Source: a virus. From it: a stretch of 21,942 nucleotides of DNA. Positions 4,691 to 9,840 of this stretch are shown here, one piece after another. The notes under the pieces were generated by a model. The model was not told the origin of the DNA. It searched no databases and saw only the letters and a list, made by a program, of their open reading frames with translations. The DNA lies in IMG/VR virus record IMGVR_UViG_3300011116_000797, positions 1 through 21,942 of that record; one strand, given 5' to 3'. A program made the translations under genes and the position numbers. Each line of letters begins with the position of its first letter. Positions within the stretch are counted from its first letter, which is position 1.

Positions 4691-4704
4691 GACACGGCGT
4701 GTCG
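4691..4704. repeat. CGACACGCC element, copy 4, palindrome
   Basis: GACACG-G-CGTGTC, perfect 6-bp arms with 1-bp centre, 3 bp upstream of the -35 box at 4707. Confidence 0.5.
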
Positions 4705-4706
4705 TC

Positions 4707-4735
4707 TTGACTTTTGGCGGTATTTATGATACCCT
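4707..4735 (+). promoter_or_regulatory. Sigma-70-like promoter inside the divergent gap
   Basis: TTGACT (4707-4712), 17-bp spacer, TACCCT (4730-4735) with TGA before it. No ORF follows before the next promoter, so it could make a longer leader for the 4883 unit, a small RNA, or a replication primer (inference). Confidence 0.4.
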
Positions 4736-4769
4736 TACAGGTATACAATTAAATAACAGGGTAAAACGA

Positions 4770-4785
4770 TGTGACCCAAATCACA
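4770..4785. promoter_or_regulatory. CRP/GlxR-type palindrome 5
   Basis: Perfect TGTGA-N6-TCACA (centre CCCAAA), 38 bp upstream of promoter copy e. Confidence 0.62.
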
Positions 4786-4797
4786 AAAATACTTTCC

Positions 4798-4809
4798 CGA
4801 CACGCCCGA
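4798..4809 (+). repeat. CGACACGCCCGA element, copy 5
   Basis: Exact 12-mer as in copies 1 and 2, 13 bp upstream of promoter copy e; no inverted partner here. Confidence 0.45.
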
Positions 4810-4822
4810 GAAACAGGCTAAT

Positions 4823-4845
4823 TTGTCAGTGGTAGGTGCTAGAAT
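4823..4845 (+). promoter_or_regulatory. Bipartite early promoter motif, copy e
   Basis: TTGTCA at 4823-4828, 11-nt spacer, TAGAAT at 4840-4845 with TGC before it. Drives the rightward unit 4883-5411; the only plus-strand copy with exact spacing. Confidence 0.62.
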
Positions 4846-4882
4846 ACTAGGTATAGAGATTAAATAAAGAAAGGTGTTCAAG

Positions 4883-5059
4883 ATGAATACACTAAATAGA
4901 ATAGTAGCAGAGCAACAGGCTCGCTACAAGATAGAGCATGAGGCTAACCTTGCTAAGTACCCTTGGATTAAAGAAAGCATAGAGGCTTATCGCAATGCTA
5001 CTCCTGAGCAATTAGCACAGGTTGAGGCTATCCTTAGAAAGAGAGGTCAGATTAAATGA
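4883..5059 (+). CDS. Small helical protein, 58 aa, first gene of rightward unit
   Basis: Follows the bipartite promoter 4823-4845 and AAAGAAAGG at 4866-4874. The longer frame from GTG 4874 would begin inside that ribosome site, so the ATG at 4883 is chosen. The protein is helical: IVAEQQARYKIEHEANLAKY, WIKESIEAYRNATPEQLAQV, then a basic end RKRGQIK. Overlaps the next gene by ATGA. Function unknown; the charged helical make-up is like small phage regulators, but no HTH is visible. Confidence 0.68.
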   Translation: MNTLNRIVAEQQARYKIEHEANLAKYPWIKESIEAYRNATPEQLAQVEAILRKRGQIK

Positions 5060-5151
5060 CACTAGATGAATACAAGGCGCACGTTGAGGCGCAACGCAAG
5101 GCAAGCACCTTGCAAGCCCTATCACTACTAATTAAGAAAGAAAGTAAATAA
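5056..5151 (+). CDS. Tiny helical peptide, 31 aa
   Basis: ATGA overlap with the 58-aa gene; the stop is directly followed by the next ATG. Product begins MTLDEYKAHVEAQRKASTL and ends LLIKKESK, an amphipathic helix with basic end. The AAGAAAGAAAG encoding its end serves as ribosome site for the next gene. Confidence 0.5.
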   Translation: MTLDEYKAHVEAQRKASTLQALSLLIKKESK

Positions 5152-5316
5152 ATGAAAACTAATTTTGAGATAATGCAAGAGATTAACCCTCTTGCTAAAA
5201 AACACTACGGAGACATGGACTTAGCATGGCTATGGGGTTGCTCCCAAGCACTACTAACCGCACAACAGTTAGAGTTAATTCTAGGTATGCTACAAGAGAA
5301 AGAGGCTAGTCAATGA
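5152..5316 (+). CDS. Small phage protein, 54 aa
   Basis: Coupled to both neighbours. Product MKTNFEIMQEINPLAKKHYG, then DMDLAWLWGCSQALLTAQQL, then ELILGMLQEKEASQ. Two helices with a Trp-rich segment between; acidic. Overlaps the following zinc-knuckle gene by ATGA. No known family. Confidence 0.6.
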   Translation: MKTNFEIMQEINPLAKKHYGDMDLAWLWGCSQALLTAQQLELILGMLQEKEASQ

Positions 5317-5411
5317 GCGCAATGTACGCACACACCTGCGAGTCATGCGGTGATACAGGTATCATTATTTTTGATGAGGGTACTACACGCATAGACCCTT
5401 GCAAGTGTTAA
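5313..5411 (+). CDS. Zinc-knuckle peptide, 32 aa
   Basis: Last gene of the rightward early unit. CESCGDTG at residues 9-16 and CKC at the C-terminus (Cys9, 12, 30, 32) form a likely four-Cys zinc site. CxxCxxxG is the DnaJ-type or rubredoxin-like knuckle. Start overlaps the upstream stop as ATGA. Function unknown. Confidence 0.55.
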   Translation: MSAMYAHTCESCGDTGIIIFDEGTTRIDPCKC

Positions 5412-5614
5412 GATAAATCGGTGGCACTAGTGTTAGAATTATTGACGGCACTAGTGCTAAGATCTTTGCACCCACCACACTAGTGTGCTCACTAATTTAT
5501 TTATTTTTATTTCACAAAAGTATGTATCATACACGTATAGAAAATATTCAGATTTTGGTCAAACCTCATTTTTAAAATTTTTCAGATTTTCACGGGATAT
5601 GATAGAATAATCCT
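5412..5614. promoter_or_regulatory. Gap with CACTAGTG triple repeat
   Basis: CACTAGTG occurs at 5425-5432, 5449-5456 and 5478-5485. The first two are in a longer repeat GGCACTAGTG(T/C)TA and run into extended -10-like boxes (TGTTAGAAT, TGCTAAGAT); the third sits in the 12-bp palindrome CACACTAGTGTG. The rest to 5599 is AT-rich without an ORF, with a small dyad GTATG-TAT-CATAC at 5520-5532. Confidence 0.45.
5600..5608 (+). promoter_or_regulatory. Extended -10 promoter of the 45-aa gene
   Basis: TGATAGAAT, no recognisable -35. The ATG at 5615 is at the expected start of transcription. The 13-mer TATGATAGAATAA is shared with the promoter at 8960. Confidence 0.55.
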
Positions 5615-5752
5615 ATGGCTATATTAAACAACCTAGATAACGACAAACCACTATTTGAAACAGAATCCACTTCTCTGGCTGTAAAGGTTTTTTCAGAAAC
5701 CTGTTGCAATGGATGTTCTTGCAAATCTGAATCAGATCACAAACCAGAATAA
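5615..5752 (+). CDS. Leaderless Cys-rich small protein, 45 aa
   Basis: The ATG lies 7 nt after the last base of an extended -10 box (TGATAGAAT, 5600-5608), exactly where transcription should start, and no ribosome site precedes it. The product has an acidic N-terminal half (MAILNNLDNDKPLFETES) and a Cys cluster ETCCNGCSCKSESDH with Cys30, 31, 34, 36, which could bind a metal. The stop is followed directly by a long inverted repeat. Monocistronic. Function unknown. Confidence 0.58.
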   Translation: MAILNNLDNDKPLFETESTSLAVKVFSETCCNGCSCKSESDHKPE

Positions 5753-5753
5753 A

Positions 5754-5808
5754 AGGTTTTATATTATAACTATTTGTTATATATAAAATTCAACGGTATA
5801 TAAAACCT
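5754..5808. terminator. Long inverted repeat between convergent genes
   Basis: AGGTTTTATAT (5754-5764) and ATATAAAACCT (5798-5808), perfect 11-bp arms, with an inner TATAAC-N5-GTTATA hairpin (5765-5781). Lies between converging genes and includes part of the stop codon of the minus-strand gene. Probably a two-way terminator, though AT-rich. Confidence 0.5.
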
Positions 5809-6013
5809 ACCATTTACCCACTGGACATCTAGCATTTAACAACATAGACTTAGCCTTCATAAAACATCCACACTTCTGGCATGTTTGAGTCTTTTGTCTA
5901 AAGAATTCACAACCTTTACAAATTTCTAATCTCTCTGCTGCAACTTCTTCTGGACTTCTGGGCGAACCATTAAATAAGTCCCAAGGCTTAACATCTTTTT
6001 GATCATCACTCAT
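5807..6013 (-). CDS. Zinc-ribbon protein ending in CPxGKW, copy 1
   Basis: 68 aa. N-terminal acidic linker (KPWDLFNGSPRSPEEVAAER), then a zinc ribbon with Cys32, 35, 45, 48, 50 and 63: EICKGCEFF, CQKCGCFM, and the terminal CPVGKW. Short proteins with this ending are common in marine and freshwater phages (I believe DUF6171; from memory). Function unknown; probably zinc-binding. A paralogue with identical Cys spacing lies at 14812-15021. A -10 box TATAAT ends 7 nt before the ATG with no good ribosome site beyond AGGA, so it may be leaderless. Its stop codon lies inside an 11-bp inverted-repeat arm. It is alone on the minus strand between plus-strand genes. Confidence 0.78.
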   Translation of the reverse strand: MSDDQKDVKPWDLFNGSPRSPEEVAAERLEICKGCEFFRQKTQTCQKCGCFMKAKSMLLNARCPVGKW

Positions 6014-6020
6014 ATATCCT

Positions 6021-6026
6021 ATTATA
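6021..6026 (-). promoter_or_regulatory. -10 box of the zinc-ribbon gene
   Basis: TATAAT on the minus strand, 7 nt before the ATG at 6013, so the mRNA should begin at or within a base or two of the start codon. TATAG-C-CTATA (6023-6033) overlaps it. Confidence 0.45.
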
Positions 6027-6082
6027 GCCTATAGCGAGATATAAATCCAGCATTGACACTACTAGAGTATATTACTCTTATG

Positions 6083-6106
6083 TTGTCAGGGGGAGGTTTG
6101 TATACT
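6083..6106 (+). promoter_or_regulatory. Variant bipartite motif upstream of the holin-like gene
   Basis: TTGTCA (6083-6088) and TATACT (6101-6106), spacer 12 rather than 11. Flanked by AGAGTA-TAT-TACTCT (6064-6078) and another TATACTCT half (6101-6108), which looks like an operator cluster. Confidence 0.35.
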
Positions 6107-6154
6107 CTATTTTTCGGCTTAATTCGTATCCCGCCGAATTTGAAATAAAAATAA

Positions 6155-6162
6155 TGTATAAT
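6155..6162 (+). promoter_or_regulatory. -10 promoter of the holin-like gene
   Basis: TGTATAAT with TATAAT at 6157-6162; ATG at 6172 after 9 nt. Rules out the upstream ATG at 6154 as start and leaves a leader of about 3 nt. Confidence 0.5.
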
Positions 6163-6171
6163 AGTGTTATT

Positions 6172-6456
6172 ATGACAGCAACTGACTGGGCTCAATTTAT
6201 TCTTGCTTTGCTTTCAATTGGCGCAATTATAATTGGTGCGATTCGCTGGTACATAAAGATTCAAGTTAAACCTATCGTCGATGCCGTAGAAGATATCCGC
6301 GCCGAAACTAAAACCAACGGCGGAACCAGTATGCGTGATGAAATTAAATCAATTAAACTTGAGCAAGAAAATGCTAGAGAAAAGCGTAAGGCAACTAGTG
6401 ATAAACTTGATCATATGTACGAAGTGTTATTAGACTTTGTTTCTCGTTCTAAATAA
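6172..6456 (+). CDS. Holin-like membrane protein with coiled-coil tail
   Basis: 94 aa from the ATG at 6172. An earlier in-frame ATG at 6154 lies just upstream of and around the -10 box TATAAT (6157-6162), so it cannot be in the mRNA. Residues 8-28 form one membrane helix (FILALLSIGAIIIGAIRWYI), followed by a charged coiled coil that contains the segment TKTNGGTSMRDEIKSI. One membrane helix plus an NGG(T/S)S(M/L)RD coil is typical of small actinophage membrane proteins annotated as putative holins (DUF2746-like, from memory). It would let endolysin reach the wall or tether a tail component. The lytic enzyme is not adjacent, so the holin role is an inference. Confidence 0.6.
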   Translation: MTATDWAQFILALLSIGAIIIGAIRWYIKIQVKPIVDAVEDIRAETKTNGGTSMRDEIKSIKLEQENAREKRKATSDKLDHMYEVLLDFVSRSK

Positions 6457-6698
6457 CTACTATATATAAACTATCTTTTAAAAACCTTAACTATAGTATA
6501 TTCTTTTCTTATATATATTTAGTATACACTATTCAATACCTGGCTAAAATAGACTTATAGTAATAAAACGGACATATAGGATTATAACGATTTGATAACT
6601 CTTTTATATACCTGGTGTTTTACGCTTAATTATGGGATATATAACCTTTTGTTATAAACCTTTATTTACTGGCATAAAATAATGTTACAATGTGAGGG

Positions 6699-6747
6699 CT
6701 GGCACTCTAGGTTGCTACCCCCACCCTACAGCGCCTAGGGTGTCCAG
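6699..6747 (+). ncRNA. GC-rich 13-bp stem-loop, possible structured RNA
   Basis: CTGGCACTCTAGG (6699-6711) pairs with CCTAGGGTGTCCAG (6734-6747): 13 bp with one bulged T and one T-G wobble, 22-nt loop containing CCCCCACCC. No T-run follows. CACCCTA/TAGGGTG is an alternative inner stem. Could be a small RNA, a processing site or a DNA site; type is uncertain. Confidence 0.35.
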
Positions 6748-6757
6748 TTATGAATTA

Positions 6758-6766
6758 TGGTATAAT
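6758..6766 (+). promoter_or_regulatory. Late-type extended -10 promoter, Ig-like gene 1
   Basis: TGGTATAAT, no -35 match 17 bp upstream; ATG 8 nt after the box. Confidence 0.6.
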
Positions 6767-6774
6767 CTAATATT

Positions 6775-7191
6775 ATGTGTACCCCTACAACCGAAAAACT
6801 TGGTGCTACACCAGCCAACATTCAGTGGAATGTTGTTCGTGGAGATACTGCAACACTAAAGATAGAGTTTTTTGAAGACGACGAAACTACCCCATACGAG
6901 ACTACCGCTTGGTCTTTTATAGCAACTTCTTATGATCCAGTATCAGATGCTTTGGATTTATTGACTGTAGAATCCTATGAAGACGGTGTTATTTATATAA
7001 TTGCAAAAGCAAATATTACAAAGAACTGGGGAATTGGAAAATACAAGCCAGTTGTTGCAGAGTTAAGGTTTGATCTTCAGGCTACAATTCCTGGGGATGG
7101 AGTCTCTGGTGGTGGTGGAGACGAAATTACAAAATGGACTCCAGTTATTGGAACAATTTGTGTAATGGGTGATGTAAGCGGTACGTTATGA
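6775..7191 (+). CDS. Ig-like/beta-sandwich structural protein, copy 1
   Basis: 138 aa, predicted all-beta. It starts with a short linker, then IQWNVVRGDTATLKIEFFED, which aligns with INWTVVIGDSASFRIYVEDD in the 15764 protein and YNFSYYRGDTYQFVIRPKN in the 8051 protein. A Gly-rich loop (GDGVSGGGGDE) precedes the last strands. The RGD(T/S)A...F.I pattern at the N-terminus is like BppU-type baseplate or fibre N-terminal domains, which attach a receptor-binding protein to the tail tip (inference). Extended -10 TGGTATAAT ends 8 nt before the ATG, so the mRNA is nearly leaderless. Overlaps the 28-aa gene by ATGA. Confidence 0.65.
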   Translation: MCTPTTEKLGATPANIQWNVVRGDTATLKIEFFEDDETTPYETTAWSFIATSYDPVSDALDLLTVESYEDGVIYIIAKANITKNWGIGKYKPVVAELRFDLQATIPGDGVSGGGGDEITKWTPVIGTICVMGDVSGTL

Positions 7192-7274
7192 TAGTCAGAG
7201 TAACTCCAGCCCAAGTAAACATTCCTCCTGTAATTAAGGTTGGAACAAAAGTTTACAGAACACAGTCTAAGTAA
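7188..7274 (+). CDS. Tiny protein after the Ig-like gene, 28 aa
   Basis: Coupled by ATGA to the Ig-like gene. Product MIVRVTPAQVNIPPVIKVG, ending TKVYRTQSK. The second Ig-like gene (15764) is also followed by a short protein (16219, 85 aa) with a strand-proline pattern, so this may be a reduced relative or linker partner. Ends 11 nt before the collagen-like fibre gene. Confidence 0.5.
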   Translation: MIVRVTPAQVNIPPVIKVGTKVYRTQSK

Positions 7275-7285
7275 TAAGGAAGTCT

Positions 7286-8026
7286 ATGGCAAAAAACATG
7301 GACTCGCCTCAGCCACTTAAAAGAAAGCCATACGCTCAGGCAATTCAAAGTTTAGAGCAACAATCTCAAGAATTAAAAGAATACATTGCCGTTCCTGGAA
7401 TAACTGGTGAAAAAGGTGAACAGGGGCAAAAAGGTGATAAAGGAGAAAAGGGAGATACAGGGCCACAGGGTCCAAAAGGTGATACAGGGAAAGAAGGGCC
7501 ACAGGGAGTCCGTGGTGAGCCAGGTAAAGGTGCTGAAGGCTATGACTCAGTCTCTGGTCAATATCCAGGATGGGCCTATTATAAAAATACAGATAACTTA
7601 AAAACAAATATTGGTCCAGAAAAAGGAAATGATGGTTGGGTTTACCCTAAATTTATTTTAGACGTAGAAAGATCAAATGAGACATATATTTCTCAAGGCT
7701 CCAAGTCTTCTTTTTTAATAGATAGCAATATGTTAAGTTTTAAATCTTTAAAAATTGGGGCAAAAGTAGACATACGGTATGACTTTGAGATTACGACATA
7801 CTCAAACTATACAGACCTATGGCTTAGACTTTTTAGCGAAAAATATTCAGACCTTCCAACATCCTATGTGGCAAACCTTAAATATCAATATTCCTACGAT
7901 ATGTCATTTTTTCAAACGGTGTACATTAGTAACTCAAGATTAAAAACTTGCGTAATTAGGCCAGAGTTTAGATCAGACTTAGAGGGCTCTCTTATTTTAA
8001 AAGGCATGTATATATCCGTGTCTTAA
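7286..8026 (+). CDS. Collagen-like tail fibre protein
   Basis: 246 aa, ribosome site AAGGAAG. Residues 1-35 form a charged helix (possible trimerising coil), residues 38-82 hold about fifteen Gly-X-Y triplets rich in GEKG, GDKG, GDTGPQG and GPKG, and residues 85-246 form a non-repetitive beta-rich head ending GMYISVS. Phage collagen repeats form trimeric rods between the tail attachment and a receptor-binding tip. The likely role is host-surface binding at the virion tail. The antisense frame over the collagen repeats is a shadow. Confidence 0.8.
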   Translation: MAKNMDSPQPLKRKPYAQAIQSLEQQSQELKEYIAVPGITGEKGEQGQKGDKGEKGDTGPQGPKGDTGKEGPQGVRGEPGKGAEGYDSVSGQYPGWAYYKNTDNLKTNIGPEKGNDGWVYPKFILDVERSNETYISQGSKSSFLIDSNMLSFKSLKIGAKVDIRYDFEITTYSNYTDLWLRLFSEKYSDLPTSYVANLKYQYSYDMSFFQTVYISNSRLKTCVIRPEFRSDLEGSLILKGMYISVS

Positions 8027-8035
8027 TGGTATAAT
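8027..8035 (+). promoter_or_regulatory. Late-type extended -10 promoter, Ig-like gene 2
   Basis: TGGTATAAT directly after the collagen-fibre stop, followed by AGGAGG and the ATG at 8051. Here a normal leader is present. Confidence 0.6.
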
Positions 8036-8050
8036 AAAGCAGGAGGAATA

Positions 8051-8404
8051 ATGGCATTTCCAGGAACATATAATTTTAGTTATTACCGTGGTGACACTTA
8101 TCAATTTGTAATCCGTCCAAAAAATTCAAACGGAGAGTCTTTTGACCTTACCTCATATTCGGGCAACGCAGATTTTACAATAGCCAATAGGCGTGGCAGT
8201 ACTGGCACTCAGATTACTGCAACTGCAACGGTAGACCCAGCAACAGACATTGTTACCTGTACTATTACGGGAACACAAGGCAGAGGACTTGTTGCTGGAA
8301 CAACATATGTATATGACGTTCAAATTGATAATGGAGCAGGTGTTATTTTTACGCTTTTGACAGGGTCTATTACAGTAACAGATGATATTACTGGAGCGGT
8401 TTAA
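8051..8404 (+). CDS. Ig-like/beta-sandwich structural protein, copy 2
   Basis: 117 aa, all-beta. NFSYYRGDTYQFVIRP at residues 8-23 aligns with the same block of the 6775 and 15764 proteins; then alternating Thr/Ala/Gly strands, VYDVQIDNGAGVIFTLLTGSITV near the end. Strong ribosome site AGGAGG and its own extended -10 promoter (8027-8035). The stop overlaps the next ATG as TAATG. Likely a tail-tip or fibre-attachment protein by context. Confidence 0.65.
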   Translation: MAFPGTYNFSYYRGDTYQFVIRPKNSNGESFDLTSYSGNADFTIANRRGSTGTQITATATVDPATDIVTCTITGTQGRGLVAGTTYVYDVQIDNGAGVIFTLLTGSITVTDDITGAV

Positions 8405-8970
8405 TGCCAGATGTAGTATTATCAAATGATGATTTAACAGTTTTGGCTGGTCCTTCAACAGTTGAGTTACTTGTCGATATTGGCCCAACAGGAACTCGTG
8501 GTAGCAATTTTTTTGTGGGTGTTGGAAATCCAAATTCAAATGCAGGATTAAATCCAATATTAAATGACATGTATATTAACTCAGCCCCTGGAACAGACTA
8601 TGGATATTTATATCAGTATGTTTCTGAACCTGGTGGAAATACATGGATTGAGGTTTTAAAAATTGCTCCAGCAATTTATTCAAAAATACATACTGTAACT
8701 TTTGGATCAGGATCAGATGCTGATTATGGAAGTGGAATGATAATTATTCCAATAACAAACATAACTTCAGTTACTGGTTTACAAGCAAATAACTTTAATG
8801 TCCAATATTCTATTATTAATGCAAAGCCACTAGCAACCTCTATTTCTTCAATTGCAGTATCTGGATCAAACCTTGCTATAAGTCTTGAAGCCTCAAAGTA
8901 CGATGGAACATGGGACGATCTTTCTGGAGAAATTTCTGTACATTTATTTATTTCGGTTATGATAGAATAA
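8404..8970 (+). CDS. Tail fibre/baseplate-associated protein, 188 aa
   Basis: Coupled to the Ig-like gene by TAATG. Residues 22-45 include VDIGPTGTRGSNFFVGVGNP, a short Gly-rich segment often found at the N-terminus of phage fibre subunits, followed by YLYQYVSEPGGNTWIEVLK and a beta-rich C-terminal domain (GTWDDLSGEISVHLFISVMIE). No enzyme motif. Its C-terminal codons contain the promoter of the next gene. A structural role is inferred from position and composition. Confidence 0.62.
   Translation: MPDVVLSNDDLTVLAGPSTVELLVDIGPTGTRGSNFFVGVGNPNSNAGLNPILNDMYINSAPGTDYGYLYQYVSEPGGNTWIEVLKIAPAIYSKIHTVTFGSGSDADYGSGMIIIPITNITSVTGLQANNFNVQYSIINAKPLATSISSIAVSGSNLAISLEASKYDGTWDDLSGEISVHLFISVMIE
8960..8968 (+). 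promoter_or_regulatory. Late-type extended -10 promoter, 284-aa fibre
   Basis: TGATAGAAT inside the last codons of the 188-aa gene, 17 nt before the ATG at 8986. Confidence 0.5.
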
Positions 8971-8985
8971 GCACGGTGACATAAT

Positions 8986-9840
8986 ATGACAGAATCTATT
9001 GGCTCCCTTTATAACACGCAAATTCCAAGTTATTCAGAAAATGCTGACGTACAGGAGGCGTTTAGACTTTATCATTATGGATCTACAGATTATAATACGG
9101 CCAATACAAATACGGCAAATCTTGTAAATCCATCAATTGCTTACGCCTTAAATAATTTACAAACACAGATCAATGCCATTTCTCCACTAGACGTTAGTAT
9201 TATTGATGCAAAAGGTGATTTACTTGTTGGTTCCGCAAACAATACAGCAGACAACCTTCCCGTTGGATCAAACAACTATGTTCTTACTGCAGATTCAACC
9301 CAAACTCTTGGAATTAAGTGGGCAGCACTTGATACAACGCTTACAAATACTGCAACTTTTACAAATAAAACTTTAACTTCTCCAATAATTAATGGTCTAG
9401 GAGTTATTTTTGAAGGCACAACAGATGATGCATTTGAAACAACTTTAAGTGCACAAGATCCAACAAGTGATAGATCAATAGTTATTCCAAATGAAAGTGG
9501 AACTCTAGCACTAAAAGATTTATCTTTTAACACACAAACTGGAACAACTTACACCTTTGTATTGACCGATTCTGGGAAACTAGTAACGGCATCAAATGCT
9601 TCTTCACAGACATATTCTATCCCCACAAATGCCTCAGTTGCTTTTCCAATTGGAACACAGATACACCTAGTCCAATATGGTATTGGGCAAGTAACCGTTA
9701 ATGCAGCAAGTCCTGGAACAACAAATTTGCTCTCTAGCGCAGTAATCTCAATACAGCCAAAAACTAGGGTACAATATAGTTCTATAACCTGTGTAAAAAT
9801 GGATACAAACACCTGGTTAGTGATTGGAGATATAGAGTGA
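8986..9840 (+). CDS. Modular tail fibre protein, 284 aa
   Basis: Made of modules also found in the two large fibres downstream. Residues 74-113 carry DAKGDLLVGSANNTADNLPV and a TLGIKWAA end (compare the 16959 protein); residues 142-176 carry one 35-aa repeat (FEGTTDDAFETTLSAQDPT start); residues 185-284 match the C-terminal domain of the 836-aa fibre ([36 protein letters not shown]). All-beta, Thr/Asn-rich fibre. Probably a short receptor-binding fibre. Its stop overlaps the GTG of the adhesin gene. Confidence 0.75.
   Translation: MTESIGSLYNTQIPSYSENADVQEAFRLYHYGSTDYNTANTNTANLVNPSIAYALNNLQTQINAISPLDVSIIDAKGDLLVGSANNTADNLPVGSNNYVLTADSTQTLGIKWAALDTTLTNTATFTNKTLTSPIINGLGVIFEGTTDDAFETTLSAQDPTSDRSIVIPNESGTLALKDLSFNTQTGTTYTFVLTDSGKLVTASNASSQTYSIPTNASVAFPIGTQIHLVQYGIGQVTVNAASPGTTNLLSSAVISIQPKTRVQYSSITCVKMDTNTWLVIGDIE
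9409..9513 (+). repeat. 35-codon repeat in the 284-aa fibre
   Basis: Single 105-nt copy, the most diverged (NESGTLAL end). Confidence 0.7.

Larger units (their letters stand above)
4484..4882. promoter_or_regulatory. Divergent control region, candidate origin
   Basis: About 400 bp without a convincing gene. In order: leader hairpin, promoter d (minus), CRP-like site, DnaA box pair, CRP-like site, GACACG palindrome, promoter 4707 (plus), CRP-like site, CGACACGCCCGA, promoter e (plus). A 90-codon plus frame across it is built from these sites and has no ribosome site. The density of sites suggests the early switch and possibly a replication origin (inference). Confidence 0.55.
6457..6774. other. 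318-bp AT-rich gap with a GC-rich hairpin
   Basis: No ORF is supported. It holds AT-rich DNA with a TATAAC-N5-GTTATA hairpin (6640-6656, same arms as at 5765-5781), two ATACCTGG words (6537 and 6608 region), the GC-rich stem-loop 6699-6747 and the promoter 6758-6766. Confidence 0.5.

Noticed and set aside
4563-4835. 90-codon plus frame in the divergent gap
   Set aside because: It is composed of CRP-like sites, DnaA boxes and promoters, has no ribosome site, and its product resembles nothing.
6154-6171. Upstream start for the holin-like gene
   Set aside because: The ATG at 6154 lies around the -10 box, so it is not in the mRNA. The same reasoning rejects 15713 as start of the Ig-like gene; 4874 is rejected because it lies within the ribosome site.
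6691-6750. tRNA gene or attachment site at the GC-rich hairpin
   Set aside because: No cloverleaf with a 7-bp acceptor, anticodon arm and T arm can be drawn, and no integrase is nearby.
7317-7607. 96-codon frame antisense to the collagen repeats
   Set aside because: Open only because Gly-X-Y codons lack antisense stops; low-complexity product rich in Leu, His and Tyr.
9549-9812. 87-codon minus frame over the 284-aa fibre
   Set aside because: Shadow of the plus-strand gene, no start signals.
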